Shown here piece after piece: positions 1-11,534 of a DNA stretch of 64,000 bases. The notes under the pieces were generated by a model. The model made no database searches. It was not told the origin of the DNA and worked only from the letters and a program-made list of their open reading frames with translations. A program made the translations under genes and the position numbers. Each line of letters starts with the position of its first letter. Within the stretch, counting starts at the first letter, position 1. Source of the stretch: Motacilla alba alba (lineage: Eukaryota; Chordata; Aves; Passeriformes; Motacillidae); contig NC_052028.1 in assembly GCF_015832195.1 (NCBI RefSeq), positions 8,723,501-8,787,500 of the forward strand, given 5' to 3'.

Positions 1-650
1 CCAGACTTCCCAACCTGTGTTTTTATTTGAGGTTTTTACTGTTTGTGGAAGCTGTCCCAGGCAAATACTATGCCTTATTTGTTTGGAATTGTTTTCTGGA
101 AGAGGAAAGGTGTAATCAGCAGGCAATCTGCTGTAATGTGTGAGTTGGCAAGGCAGGTTCTCCACCTCTGCTTTGGATGGGGCTCCATGGTGAGTGGCTG
201 GTTGGACTGTGAGTGGGAAACAGTGACCAGAGACTCTGGGTGAGTGGGCAGCATTTGTGTGAGCAGTGCCAGCTCCAGCACTCTGTTTAATTTGTTGTTT
301 GAGTATTAAAACAATTATCTGACCTTGTCTCCCTGATTTTGTTAATCTTTCTAATGGAGGAGCTTCAGCAGAGTACAGAATGTGCGTGTCCCATGTTGTC
401 ACACTGACAATGGATCACAGACCCTCCTCAGCACACCCATCTTCCTTAGAAGTATAAAGTGGTGTAAACCCTTGGATCCAGCCTTGGGCCTTATGAACAC
501 CCTCTAGCTAGAGCAGTAAATGATTTAGGAGGTGTTCTTTTTATTTCAATAAAGTTTTGGGGATAAAACCAGTCCAAATCTAGAAGACCAGCAAAGAATA
601 TGTGTTATTGCAGGCAAGGGGACAGTTTTGTTGAACATAAATCTTCACAG

Positions 651-680
651 ATAATCTCTGGAAATCTCTGGAAATCTCTC
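651..680 (+). repeat. Tandem 10-bp repeat, three copies
   Basis: Three consecutive 10-base units, ataatctctg, gaaatctctg and gaaatctctc, abut the 24-bp repeat copy at 681. Confidence 0.75.
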
Positions 681-704
681 TGGTTTAGAAGTTGCTATTT
701 ATGT
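681..704 (+). repeat. Copy 1 of an exact 24-bp direct repeat (pair at 3734-3757)
   Basis: The 24 bases beginning tggtttagaagttgctattt recur identically and in the same orientation 3053 bases downstream. It is directly preceded by three 10-bp copies of a (g/a)(g/t)aaatctct-type unit (651-680). The flanks match only weakly, so the pair may come from a diverged dispersed repeat. Confidence 0.8.
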
Positions 705-1770
705 GCTATTCATGGTGGTGAAAGGTGAGAGGAAAAGGAGCTAAATCTAAAAAATAATTAAATATGTAGAATCAATGAACAAACCCCATTAACAGGATGC
801 TGCACTGCTTTTGCTGTGCATTCAAAAGAGATGAATCTTCTAGAAAATAATTTATCTTGGATTATGTGCGTGTATGTACATAGGAGAGGGCTTTTTGAGC
901 TATTATAGAAACTTTAGGTAGTAGTGTTTGAAAATAAGTGGGCTTTAGGATTTGAGGAGTATTTTGCTTAGCATTGTTACTGCACCTTGAGTTCATCTCA
1001 TAGCTCAGCTAACATGAGCCAAGAACAAAAAATAGGCAGAACTTTTTAGACTTTCTGATAATGACTGCAATTAGCATCACAAGCTATGGAAATTGTGATA
1101 TTCCCTAAAGGTTTCTTGTCATTATCCTCGGTTTCTGCATTGAAAATAAAGATTTTTAAGACAGGGTATCTTCTGTATTTGGTACTGTCCCACTAATAAC
1201 ATTCAGCCTCCGTGACTGCGAGAATCCATTCTCAATGCTTGTGTCTGCTGTGGTCTGTGTGAAAGCTGTATCCTGCCAGAAAGCAAACATGCTCCTCTCA
1301 AGCAGAGGATGTTGTTCAGCATCCAGAATGAGCCCTTTTTCATGATGTGGTCAAAGCACGTAGCGTGGGATTTTCTGAGCTGGTGCAAATGTTGTTTGAA
1401 GAAAGTTTGTTTTAAAATCCCACTATGTCAGTGTTACAGTCAGGAGTTCAGCGATGTCAGAAAATAAATTATTTTTGCCCTTAAACAAGTGCCAGAGCTG
1501 GGTCACAGTACTGCAATCAGGGAGAGGTGGTTTGATGGCACTGGTAACACAGACTTGGCTGTAGAGGCTGTTAGTGGTGAAGGTGGGCAGATGTCCCTGC
1601 CCCAGCCTCCACCTGTAGCACAGGGTGTTCAGCCCTCAGCCCCTCGAACTGAAAAGATCTTGTGTTTCTTCCCTTGTTTTTCAGTTTGGGTCATTAACTG
1701 CCGTGTCTGATGCATTTCTAAGCTGAATAATTTTGACAGCTGCCAATTTGGTACACATACCACGGGCTGA

Positions 1771-1807
1771 GCTGGGAGCCACCAAGCTGGGAGCCACCAA
1801 GCTGGGG
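1771..1807 (+). repeat. Tandem 15-bp repeat, about 2.4 copies
   Basis: gctgggagccaccaa occurs twice in a row and is followed by a partial third copy. Confidence 0.8.
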
Positions 1808-3733
1808 AGGATTCTGAAGCCTGAGCAGAGGCTCTACCTGGCACAGCAACAACCTCAGGCACAAAGGGGGCCCTAAATAGGTATTCATCAGGGAAAGAGT
1901 TGGTCAGAGAAAGGTCATCCCAAGCATCTGAAACCCACAGAGGTTTTTATCCTGGATAAACCTCTGCTTGCAAAAATCATTGAACACATTCACATTGTTT
2001 TCAAAGCCCTGTTGAACTTTTAACCGCTCAGCCTCAGTGTTAGATTATTAATTACACTGTTCATTATCATCACCATTTATTTATAAATAATATTTTTTTA
2101 TATTTTCTGGGGTTTTTATATTTCTGTCAATTTTGAAATTGATTTGGGTATGACTAGAAGATTATGGGTTCAGGGGTTTGTCTAGAATTCTGCCAGATTA
2201 CTGCAACATCCAGTAAACAAATATTGTTATTTTATTACTTCATGTTAGTTCTATCATTATGGGACTTGAATGATTTAATTCTGAAATATGATACTTCACA
2301 CAGGCTGAGGCAAATTGTCTTCAATGACTGACCAAAGTGGGAAGAAGGCAGAAATGCCATCTCCTCTGAATTAATTATGAACCACACAGCTCTTGCTATT
2401 ATCTGTTTACACATTATTGGCCTTGTGATGTGCTGGTGAGAGATTTTCTTTCACTGTCTGGTCCAAACGTACATTAAGTCCAATTTCATTAAGAGGGCTG
2501 CTCGCCTGCCTTGTTGAAAGGGTCATTGTGTTAGTTATTACAGTGTTTTCTTTGTGCTGGCTTCCCCCAAATTCCAGTAACTATTTTGTAGGGAAGTTTG
2601 AAAGTGAACTTTTGATGCCTGTGAAAGCTGCTTCATTGACTTTATTGACTCCAGAGCCTGAAGTTCTTTATCCACAGAGATCTTTTAAAGGACACTAAAA
2701 AGTTTCAGCCAAAGCTTATAGAATTTGGTACTTATAGTATAGTTAAGTATTATAGACCCAATGCTGTTCCCATGGAGACCTAAAGGAATTTTTCCATTGA
2801 ATTAAGTGGTCGCAAAGCATACCCTTTATTGAGTGGGAAAAGGACTGGACTGGAGAACTCCGTTTGTTGTTCCCAGTTTTGTTTGTGTGCTTTCTCTTCT
2901 GTATAAAGAAATAGCAAAATTAAATTGTAGGTATTTGCAGTGAAATTTTAGGCATTTTCCTTGTGATTCATCTGCTTCAAGCTTGTGTTTGGGGGTAAGG
3001 GGTGATAACCCTTGGCAGGCAAAGGCAGAGCTCTCCTTTCACTCACTGCTGGTGCCTTTCCCTGCAGGCTGGGATGTGAGGAGAGTTTCAGTCTCCCACT
3101 CTCCTGCTTGGGAGAGGTCAGAGGAGCAGCTGGAGCTGTTGGCAGGTGGTGTCAGTGCATCTCTCTCTTGGGTTCTGTGCCACCTATTCTTGAGGACACT
3201 TCATGTCAATTTGTGGAAACACCAACTGGTTAGCACTGGAATTCCAATTGTTTACTTAATACTCAAAGAAATCTCAGGTGCACTCATATTTAGAGAGAGT
3301 TTTCCCATGCTGGAAGTTTGGGATATTGCTCAAAGCTGAAAGTCCCTGCTCCAGCCATGGCTTCAAGTGGGAGCTCTGCTGCAGGCACATGGCCAGATCC
3401 TGCAGTTCTGGGGTATAAACTTACAGAAAAAATAAAATTGAGCCTTCAGATTGTACAATACGGTGCTAAAAAGTGGTTTTGGTTGAAGCTGTGTCATTAA
3501 ATCCTTGGCTACTGAAGTCAACAGATTTATGATTGATTTAACTAGAGTGAGGGTCTTGTCTATAATGAAGTCCTTTCATTTTGTCTCACTGAGATTCCTC
3601 TTGTTCTTTCTTAGTGCCTTATGACACATTCACTCCATCCTCGCCTCAAACAAAGAGAAATTATACTATCATGGTCGCCCTTTAAATATTTTCTATTTGA
3701 GGACCTGCTGAAAAGGCTCCAGAGGCAAATTCT

Positions 3734-3757
3734 TGGTTTAGAAGTTGCTATTTATGT
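3734..3757 (+). repeat. Copy 2 of the exact 24-bp direct repeat
   Basis: Identical over 24 bases to 681-704. The upstream flank aaattct is a partial match to the aaatctct flank of the first copy. Confidence 0.8.
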
Positions 3758-4821
3758 CTAGACACATCTGAATGTTGTTACTCTTTGAGTGTCCTGGATT
3801 GCTTGCTGCTTTCTTTGTGGAGATGGATGAGTCAAGAGAGAGAGTGCATTATTTTAAATTAACTCGAAATAAGCTTTAACCAGCTCAGGGTTCTGCTTGT
3901 TGCAACTGGCTCCCTTGATAAAAATACATAACAGAATAAGTGACACCACAAGGAAAATCCTTATTTATTGATGTTTTAAAGCAGAGTAGAAACAGGTTCT
4001 CAATATATGACATTGGATTGTTTGCATATCATTATTTGAATTATTACAGTGTCTCAGACTCCTGGACATGGCAAGGAGCTACATGGGCTCTACACAAACA
4101 AATCCAGTGCCTTGTCTTTACTCCAAAGGGCTTCCAGCACAGGTGTAAGGCAGGTGGTGACAGGGAATAGTCAGACACAGAAGGGAAGAAAATAACAAAA
4201 TCACGATTAGTGCCAGAAGAACTACTGGTCTCTTTTTGCTAACCAACTATCAAACATTATAATAAATCACTAGTTAAGCTTGGCAATTTATATATTTCAT
4301 TAAAAATAGGCACACCTGAAGTAGAAAGCCAAATTGTCCTCAGTGTGTGTATTTCAGCTCCACAAGCAGGTTGCACAATACAATTCTCACAGACCAGGTG
4401 ATCTCCACCTCTGTTTTTCTGCAGTTCTGCATTTCTAGTATTGTAAAGCACCACCAGTTAAATTGCTGCTTGTTTCTGTTCTTTCCTGCAAACTGTTTTT
4501 GCTTACCAAGCAGGTGAGAGTTACGAGGGTCAGCATGAAGAGCAGCCTGGCTCTCCAGATGTACTGGTGCACATCCATCTGAAAAAGGATGGACTCACAG
4601 CTCTGAAACTACACCTTCCTTGCTGTTCTGTAGGTATTTATCTCCCAGCATTCCTGGGTGGGTTATATTAACAAATACACAGTTCCCTAGGATTTTTATT
4701 TCATGATAAACAGTTCCTCTGGGTCAATCACAAGGCTTCTTGTTTCTGAATTTGGTACAGGCAGGGCAGGACTCACTGCAAAATTAGGAGATAAAATGTT
4801 AGGGTGTGCAGGTACAGACAT

Positions 4822-4890
4822 AGAACAGAACCATAGAATAATTTAGGTTGGAAAACACCTTTTAAATCATTGAGTCCTACTGTTAAAATC
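4822..4890 (-). mobile_element. CR1 LINE 3' fragment
   Basis: The stretch reads as the complement of a CR1 3' end: a degenerate ccatagaataatttaggttg followed by the usual ttggaaaacacctt and cattgagtcc blocks. It is about 70 bases, strongly diverged and 5'-truncated, as expected for an old bird CR1 copy. Confidence 0.6.
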
Positions 4891-6369
4891 TCCATATCTG
4901 CCCTGGACCTCAGGGGTGGAGCTGCACAGACCCTGAGTGTCTGTGCTGGCTCTGGCATCCACGCTCAGCTCAAGTGGAATGTTTGGGCAGCATCTCCAGC
5001 AACATTTGATCCTTAAACCCAGCAAGAAAGAGCCCAGATGTATACAGGAGAAGTAAAACTCTGGGTTTACATCACTTGAAAGACCACAAAATGTCATTAA
5101 ATCTCTGCATATTAATTTATCCAGCTAAATTGTCTCGCTGCTGACTGCATGCTGGGTTACATTCATTTTCAAAGGATGAAGCAAATATTTCAAATGAATG
5201 ATCAAAAGAATATTTTACTCTTTTGGCATTCTGAGTATGGAGTCTATGAAACATTTATTCAGGAAATGAAGTATTAGGGCCTGACAGATATCTCCAGCGT
5301 CACTGAGTAAGCAGGTTATCTGGAGATTTCTAGTGCAAACAATCCTGCACTTTGATGAATGCATGAGTAATTGCCATTACAAGGGGTTGAAAGCAATATT
5401 AGATTGAAGTTACAGTCATTTCAGCAATTAAACTCTCAAAATTTAGTTGATTAAAATGAGAAATATTTTTTTTCATCTGTGCATTTTTTAAGCGAAGAAT
5501 AACAGAGAATTGTGCTTTAGAGTGTAAATAATAATATTTTTGTTGAGCAGGGGGCTGGATGTAAGGAAAATAGATTGATGCCTGGTGTCTTAGGGAATTC
5601 TGCAGGAGGATCTGTGAAATGCTGCAGTCCTACATGGTCACAGCTTATGTTTGTCCTTGATTTTGTGTGTGACATTCGTCTGGGATTTTGACACTTTATT
5701 TTCACTCAGCATTGTCGTCAAAATGATGCAGACCTTCACTGTTAACTTAAGTGTTTAGGAGCTCTGAGACCTTAAATTGTAATTACATTGCTTCAAATGT
5801 CAGGTTCTTCAACATCATATCGCTGCTGGTGATAGAAACTTAAGCAGCTTAGGTGATATAAACCTAAGGAGCTTAATAGCTTCACGATGCCATATAATGT
5901 ATGGGGAATCTCCCTGCACAGGGAACCTGATAGGGGACATCTGAGTCACGGTGACAGCTTCAACAAGCAGGCAGGAGGGGAAGGCAGGGAGGGTGTGATG
6001 AGCTCAGAGGAGGTGAGCTGATGATTTGCTATTTATAGATGCACAAAGAGGCTCAGAGACAGGAACTCCAGGCAGGGCCACTCTGCGCTTCGCTACGAAA
6101 ATGATTCCTCATCAGAGCTGCGAGCAAAACACAATTTGTAGCTGGCAGAGTCTCAGGGTGCCCTCGTTGTATGAACACATGGGCATGCCACAGCAGCAGC
6201 AGCTTTTGATGAGAGCCTGAAATGCAGTATGTTTTAGCAATTTACTGCTGAATTTTATCTTTCTGTTCCTTGGTGTGTTTTGTTTTTACAGGGAAAGAAT
6301 GAAATGATGCTGTGTGTCCTCTACACTAAAAGCAGCCTCCTCTCTTTATTCTAAGCTGAAGGAGAGCCA

Positions 6370-6575
6370 ATTTAGATTGGATATAAAGAAGGTTTTGTTT
6401 ACAATGCAGGTGGTAAAATACTAGCACAGGTTGCCTGGAGAGGTGGTGGGTCCACTGAAACATAGGCTCTGAGCAGCCAACACCATGTCACACTGATGTC
6501 CCTGCTCATTGCAGGGGGTTGGACTGCAAGACTTTGAACAGGTCTCTTCCAGCTCAAACTGTTCCATGATTATGT
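6370..6575 (+). mobile_element. CR1 LINE 3' fragment
   Basis: Contains the CR1 3' blocks in sense order: caggttgcctggagaggtgg, then a variant of gtccctgctcattgcagggg, ggttggactgcaagac and ccagctcaaactgttccatg. The terminal octamer repeat is decayed. It is severely 5'-truncated and carries no coding capacity. Confidence 0.75.
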
Positions 6576-7201
6576 TGGGGTACTATTCAGGAATTAATTA
6601 TTCCAGTTTATTTACTGGAAGACTCTCTTCTCAGCCAGTTCTGGAAACTAGAGTTGTAGTACTTAAATCCAGTAACCTGCTCTTCAAAGAAACATTGATA
6701 ATTACAAAAACCAGTTGCATCTAGCATCCCCATCACCTTCAATCAAAACCAAAGAGATTGTGTTCGTTTCAGTTACTTGGTAAAAGGGTGTCATTGTTTA
6801 GTGATTTCCTTCAAAAAAGGGGCAGAAAGGGCAGACTGAGCTCAGAGTTCCCGCTAGAAGCCTCACAATCATTTCTTGGAGACCATGAGCTGTAGCTGTG
6901 GCACTTTCCAAGACCATTTGTGTCCTAGGCAGGGCTAAAGAGTAGTTTGGACCATCTTCAAGCCATGGTTTGGCCATGTCCCTCTGCACCAGAGGAGGGG
7001 AAGGCTTTAATACTAAAGGTGACAGTGACCCTGTCCTAGCTACTCCCCGTTCCAGAGAGGGGTGCAGCACCTTCCATTCAGTCAGGGAGACACTCCTTTT
7101 TTCTTGAGAAAGGAAAACATTCAGTTAGATGAAGCTATAAACCAACAGACATAATCCTACAAACAGGTTGGAAGTTTTGTCATAAATCATTTTCTCAATA
7201 C

Positions 7202-7680
7202 TCATAGAATCATACAATTATTTGGTTTGGCAGGGCTCTTAAAGATCATCTCATTGCAATGCCCCTGCCATGGGCAGGAACACCTTCCTCTATCCCAGGC
7301 TGCTCCAAGCCCCATCCAACCTGGCCTTGAGCACTTCCAGGGATGGGGCAGATACAGCTTCTCTGGGCACCCTGTGCCAGGGACTCACCACCCTCACAGG
7401 AAAGAACTTCCTAACATCAAGCTTAAATCTCTCCTCTTTTAGTTTAAAACTGCTCCCCCTTGTTCCATCACTGTCTGCCAGTTTAAAAAATCCCTCTCCC
7501 TCCTTTTTATAAGCTTCTTTTAGGTACTGGAAGGTGCTGTAAGGTCTCCCTGGAGCCTTCTCTTCTCCAGTCTGAACAACCCCAATTGTCTCAACCTGTC
7601 TTCATAGGAGAGGTGCTCCAGCCCTCAGAACATCTCCATGGCCCTCCTTTGGAGCTGCTCTAATAAGATCTTTTCTGCCT
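7202..7680 (-). mobile_element. CR1 LINE 3' fragment (longest in the window)
   Basis: About 480 bases read as the complement of a CR1 3' end, starting with tcatagaatcatacaatt. It continues through ccctgccatgggcaggaaca, ccagggatggggcagataca, ctctgggcaccctgtgccag, tactggaaggtgctgtaagg and cttcataggagaggtgctcc. It includes the 3' UTR and perhaps the very end of ORF2. A short reading frame across it is a by-product of the repeat. Confidence 0.93.
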
Positions 7681-10600
7681 TTCTGCTGCTAGAAAAAAAA
7701 CACTTCCCCACCCCACCTCTGCATGACTGAATGTAGCTCTGCTTCTCTCTGGCTCAGACCCATCCAAGTCCAGGATCAATGTCATGCCTGTTTCCCAGAT
7801 GCTGAGCCAAGTGCTTAGAGCTGAGCCCAGAGCCTGCACACTGTTAAACCCCGATGAGCTGAGGGAGCTCATCACCTCGGCGGATCAGGCGATACTGAAG
7901 CCACTGAAGGCCATGGCACATGCTTAGAAAGGTCAGCCCCATATTTACAAAAGCCCATCAGAGTTGAATTGTGCCCTGATTGAGATTGTACTGCAAGGAA
8001 GACCTGGCTGTGCTGATGTTGACATGATTTCCTGAGAAAGGAAAATTCAGGCATTTCTTTCTGATGGTTTTGCACAGCGCAGAGCTCTCAGCCTGATTTG
8101 TATTCAGCTGCTGCATATTAAGACTGGTCATTGCTCTTGTAAATGGTAGATAGGAAGAATTGCTATACAGAGAAATATTTCCTCTGTTTTAGGGTAGATT
8201 TTAGCTGTAGCCCTTCGATTCCTGATAACCAAAGCCAGAGTGATGTGTCTGGCATTCTCTGCCCTACACTCCCAGTTATTTATTCTGTGATGTGCAGGAA
8301 GGAAGGAGATGTGTGCAATCTCTATTCTTGTTACCAGGAATTGTGCACTTAATTCTCTGTGCATTGTACTGAAAATGAACTAGTAAGATGTGTTCTGCAT
8401 CAGCAAAAAGGCTCCCTTATTCAGCTGGAATGAGAACATGCACACTTTAACTTGGGAGTAAAGAAAATCGCTGTAAACGATTTCTTTAAACAGAATCTGT
8501 TGGGTTTTGCCTTCAATTTTTGCTGAGAGCGAAGATTCTGCAGAGGTTTTTTTCTCCTTTTTCCTACCCAATTGCTAACCTTGCTGTTGCATGTGTTTTT
8601 GCTGCTTCTAGCACTTTTCATTCTGATGGCAGTTTTTCATCTCTTCACTGGCTTATGGCTAAAACAGTCCTTGTAACAGGAATTTCAGTTACTCACTCTC
8701 CAGAATAATTATTTCCATTTGTTCCCACTCTGGTCCTGGGGCAAAGGGCTTCCTCGTGTCTTGCCTTGACGGATCTGTCCTCCCAATTCCTCTGCTTTGT
8801 ACAAATGTCTTTCCTGCAGGTGTTAACACCAGGAGACAGCACATCCCTGAGATGTATTTTCAGTCATTCCTGGCTAATATGTGGCCTGTACATATTAGGA
8901 TTTATTACTAGGACTGGAATTTCCCAGCTGGCTACTCAATTAATAAAAATGCATCAGCATACACACGCATAATTATGGAAATGTGTGTAATTCTGTGACT
9001 TATTCAGTCTGAAAACTTTGCAGAATGCTTCACAGACGGGCTGTGAAGTGCCACTAATCACAGCGCAAACTCCAGACACACACAGGGAGTGGAGTGGGCT
9101 CTCCTCACACTGTTACTCAACAAGTCCCTAAAATAACCAGGGAAACACATTCAAATCAGGATCTCCTCACCCACTGTTCTTTGTGTTAGCTACTATCTAG
9201 ATCTAAGGTGTTGTTTCTGTAGCAAAAGTTAGAATGGAAAATTGCAGCTCAAGAGTTTTTTACTGAAGCAAAATCATTGGTGTGGTGTGTGATTGTCGAA
9301 CAGCACAGACCTACAGCTTCATATGGTGCCTAGAGCTTTTAAAATTACATGTCTTGATGACTCTGAAGGATCTGAAGCTGATAGATGTCAATTAATGAAA
9401 GAAACACTAAAATTGGAGAAAGAGTAGCTTCTCATCTGCTCCCTCCACCGAGCAGCTGAGCACTGCTCTGTACAACCTTTTTTCCCATCAAGGTGTGCAG
9501 GGTGGGGGTAAAACCACTGCAGTTCTGTAAAGGCAGATGCTGGGGTGCAGCATGAGCACCTCCACACCAACCAAACACGTGCCAGGGAAAGGACCAACGT
9601 TTGCAGCACAGGACAAGCACTGCAGGGATGGCAGAGAGTCCCTCTGGGGACAGAGCTCCCTGTGCTGGCCCCTCACTGTGCTGTCCTCAGGCACACAGCT
9701 CAGAGATCACCCACAGGAGAAAGCCACCTGCTGCACCTAATCTCTAAATTTCAATCAATACAAGTTAATATCAATTTTTCCTGGTTTGCTTGGGACCACA
9801 TTTGACTAACCTATAATAAGCCACTTTATATGGAAATCAGTGTCAGTGCAGCCCTGGCTCCAGTCGAACTGTATCAGTTTATGGATTCACATTAAGTTCT
9901 GCAGCAAAGCAACTTTCTTCTGTAGCAAAGCCCTCGGAGAGTCATCAGCTTCCTGTAGCATCAAGGCATGGAAATACGAAGTGAAGGCTTAGGACATTTC
10001 AGCTGTATCAAAGTTATGAATTCTGCCTGAATTCATGAGGCTGCTGTATTATTTAATGCCTCACTGTATAAAGACTCAGAGCTTTGTTTCAAAATTTATG
10101 TTGTCTGCTTCAGGTCTGAGCTTAAACAGTTTTGAGAGGAACAGCCCAGTGTCACTTACTGCAATGATCTGCTGGAGGGAGGTGAGGATGCTGACCTGGG
10201 TGAAAGGCAGAGGAAATCTGGGCTCTGCAAGCAGCTGACAGCAGTGGAAAAGCCCCAGCAGAAAGGAGTAAAAGCAGATGTGTATTTAAGGGCTATGAAG
10301 AGGGGACATATCTGGTGATGGGAGGAGTGGTTACAAACATGTTGCGGGCAGGAATCACGAAGCAGCCTGTGCCCATGGAGGCCAGGAGGCAAATGACAAA
10401 ATTAAAGCAGAAACCAAGTGATGATGTGGGTTCTGAAGGGCTCAGAAAAGCCTGGAGACATTTAATATGCCACTTAAATCTGTGTGCACGCTCAGCCTGT
10501 GAGTGAATAAATGCCTCGTGAGCCTGTCTGCCTTCCCCTGAGAGCCCTGTGCGCAGCACATCGGCTCGGGCTTTATTCCTCAAGGGTTAAACTAGAAACT

Positions 10601-10719
10601 GAAGTACCCTTGACTCAGAGCTTAAGTGAGGGTGGTTTTGAGTATCCAGCAGTCCTACAGCAGCTGGAATGTGGAGTCTCATTCCTGAGCAGTAATGCCT
10701 GTGCACAGAAACCGTGTCT

Positions 10720-10761
10720 GACAGCAGAGGCACATTGACAGCAGGGGCACATTGACAGCAG
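10720..10761 (+). repeat. Tandem 17-bp repeat, about 2.5 copies
   Basis: gacagcagaggcacatt is followed by gacagcaggggcacatt (one mismatch) and a partial third copy. Confidence 0.8.
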
Positions 10762-11076
10762 CTCCTGGGTTTGTGTTGGTCCTAAGCCCCCCAGTATTGA
10801 TCAGAGGGGTTTCAAGGGTGCTAACCTGCATAAAAGGAAATAAAATAAAATACCCATTTAGAGTTTCACCCCTACGAGGATTTTTTGCTTGCTGGGAGCA
10901 ATGTCTTGGCACTCATGGACTGTAGAGCTGCTTGAGGAATGAACCACGATGGATGAGCATGCACAAGTAAAATACTAACCCCAGCTGAGAGCTTCTAAAT
11001 TCTACCCAAATCCCTTTGGCTAGTGTTTCACACTGGTCAGGCTCTGCTGGCAGTAGGCACAGGGACCAGAGCAGAC

Positions 11077-11133
11077 ACTTCACCCTTTATGATAAGTAAG
11101 AAGAAGAAAGACTTCACCCTTTATGAGAAGTAA
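11077..11133 (+). repeat. Direct repeat of 23 bp, 34-bp period
   Basis: acttcaccctttatga then (t/g)aagtaa occurs at 11077-11099 and 11111-11133 with one mismatch, separated by a purine-rich gaagaagaaag spacer. Confidence 0.8.
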
Positions 11134-11510
11134 CCATGTGAAGTCAGAACATTCCAAGAGCAAAGGCTCATTCGGCTGTTTCCAACTAATTAACATTGTA
11201 AAAGTCAGGGCAGGCACCCTTCGTGGGGTGCAGGGGCTGGGACACTGACCTCTCCACACCCATCAGGAGCCAGGGCTGCCCCCAGCCTCAGAGCTTGCTT
11301 TATGTCTGGCCTCCACAAGACACCAACACAGAGATACCCATAAAACTGCCTTTCAGGTTATCTTCAGTGAAAGGAGGGTTTTCCTTCACCCTCCAGGGTT
11401 TTCAGTGGGGATTTACACACCTAGGCTGGAAACCAGCAGGTTGTGTGACCCTGTTCACCAACACATCCACACATAGGGCCAGATTTCTTTATTTTTGGCT
11501 GCCTTGTGGC

Positions 11511-11534
11511 TTTTTTTTTTTTTTTTTTTTTTTT
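11511..11534 (+). repeat. T homopolymer, 24 bases
   Basis: An uninterrupted T run. No retroposed gene sequence is recognised on either side, so it is not clearly a poly(A) tail on the minus strand. Confidence 0.95.

Larger units (their letters stand above)
1..4821. other. Intergenic, AT-rich, no gene seen
   Basis: Unique DNA with only short overlapping frames on both strands. It holds the 24-bp repeat pair, small tandem repeats and an AT-rich section (2030-2520) rich in TAATTA/ATTA homeodomain-type motifs that could be a conserved non-coding element. No exon, RNA gene or recognisable transposon was found. Confidence 0.55.

Noticed and set aside
7227..7512. Frames of 71 and 80 codons
   Set aside because: They lie in the antisense of a CR1 3' end and are repeat by-products.
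11511..11534. T run as the poly(A) tail of a minus-strand processed pseudogene
   Set aside because: No recognisable cDNA-like sequence in the adjoining bases and no target-site duplication seen.
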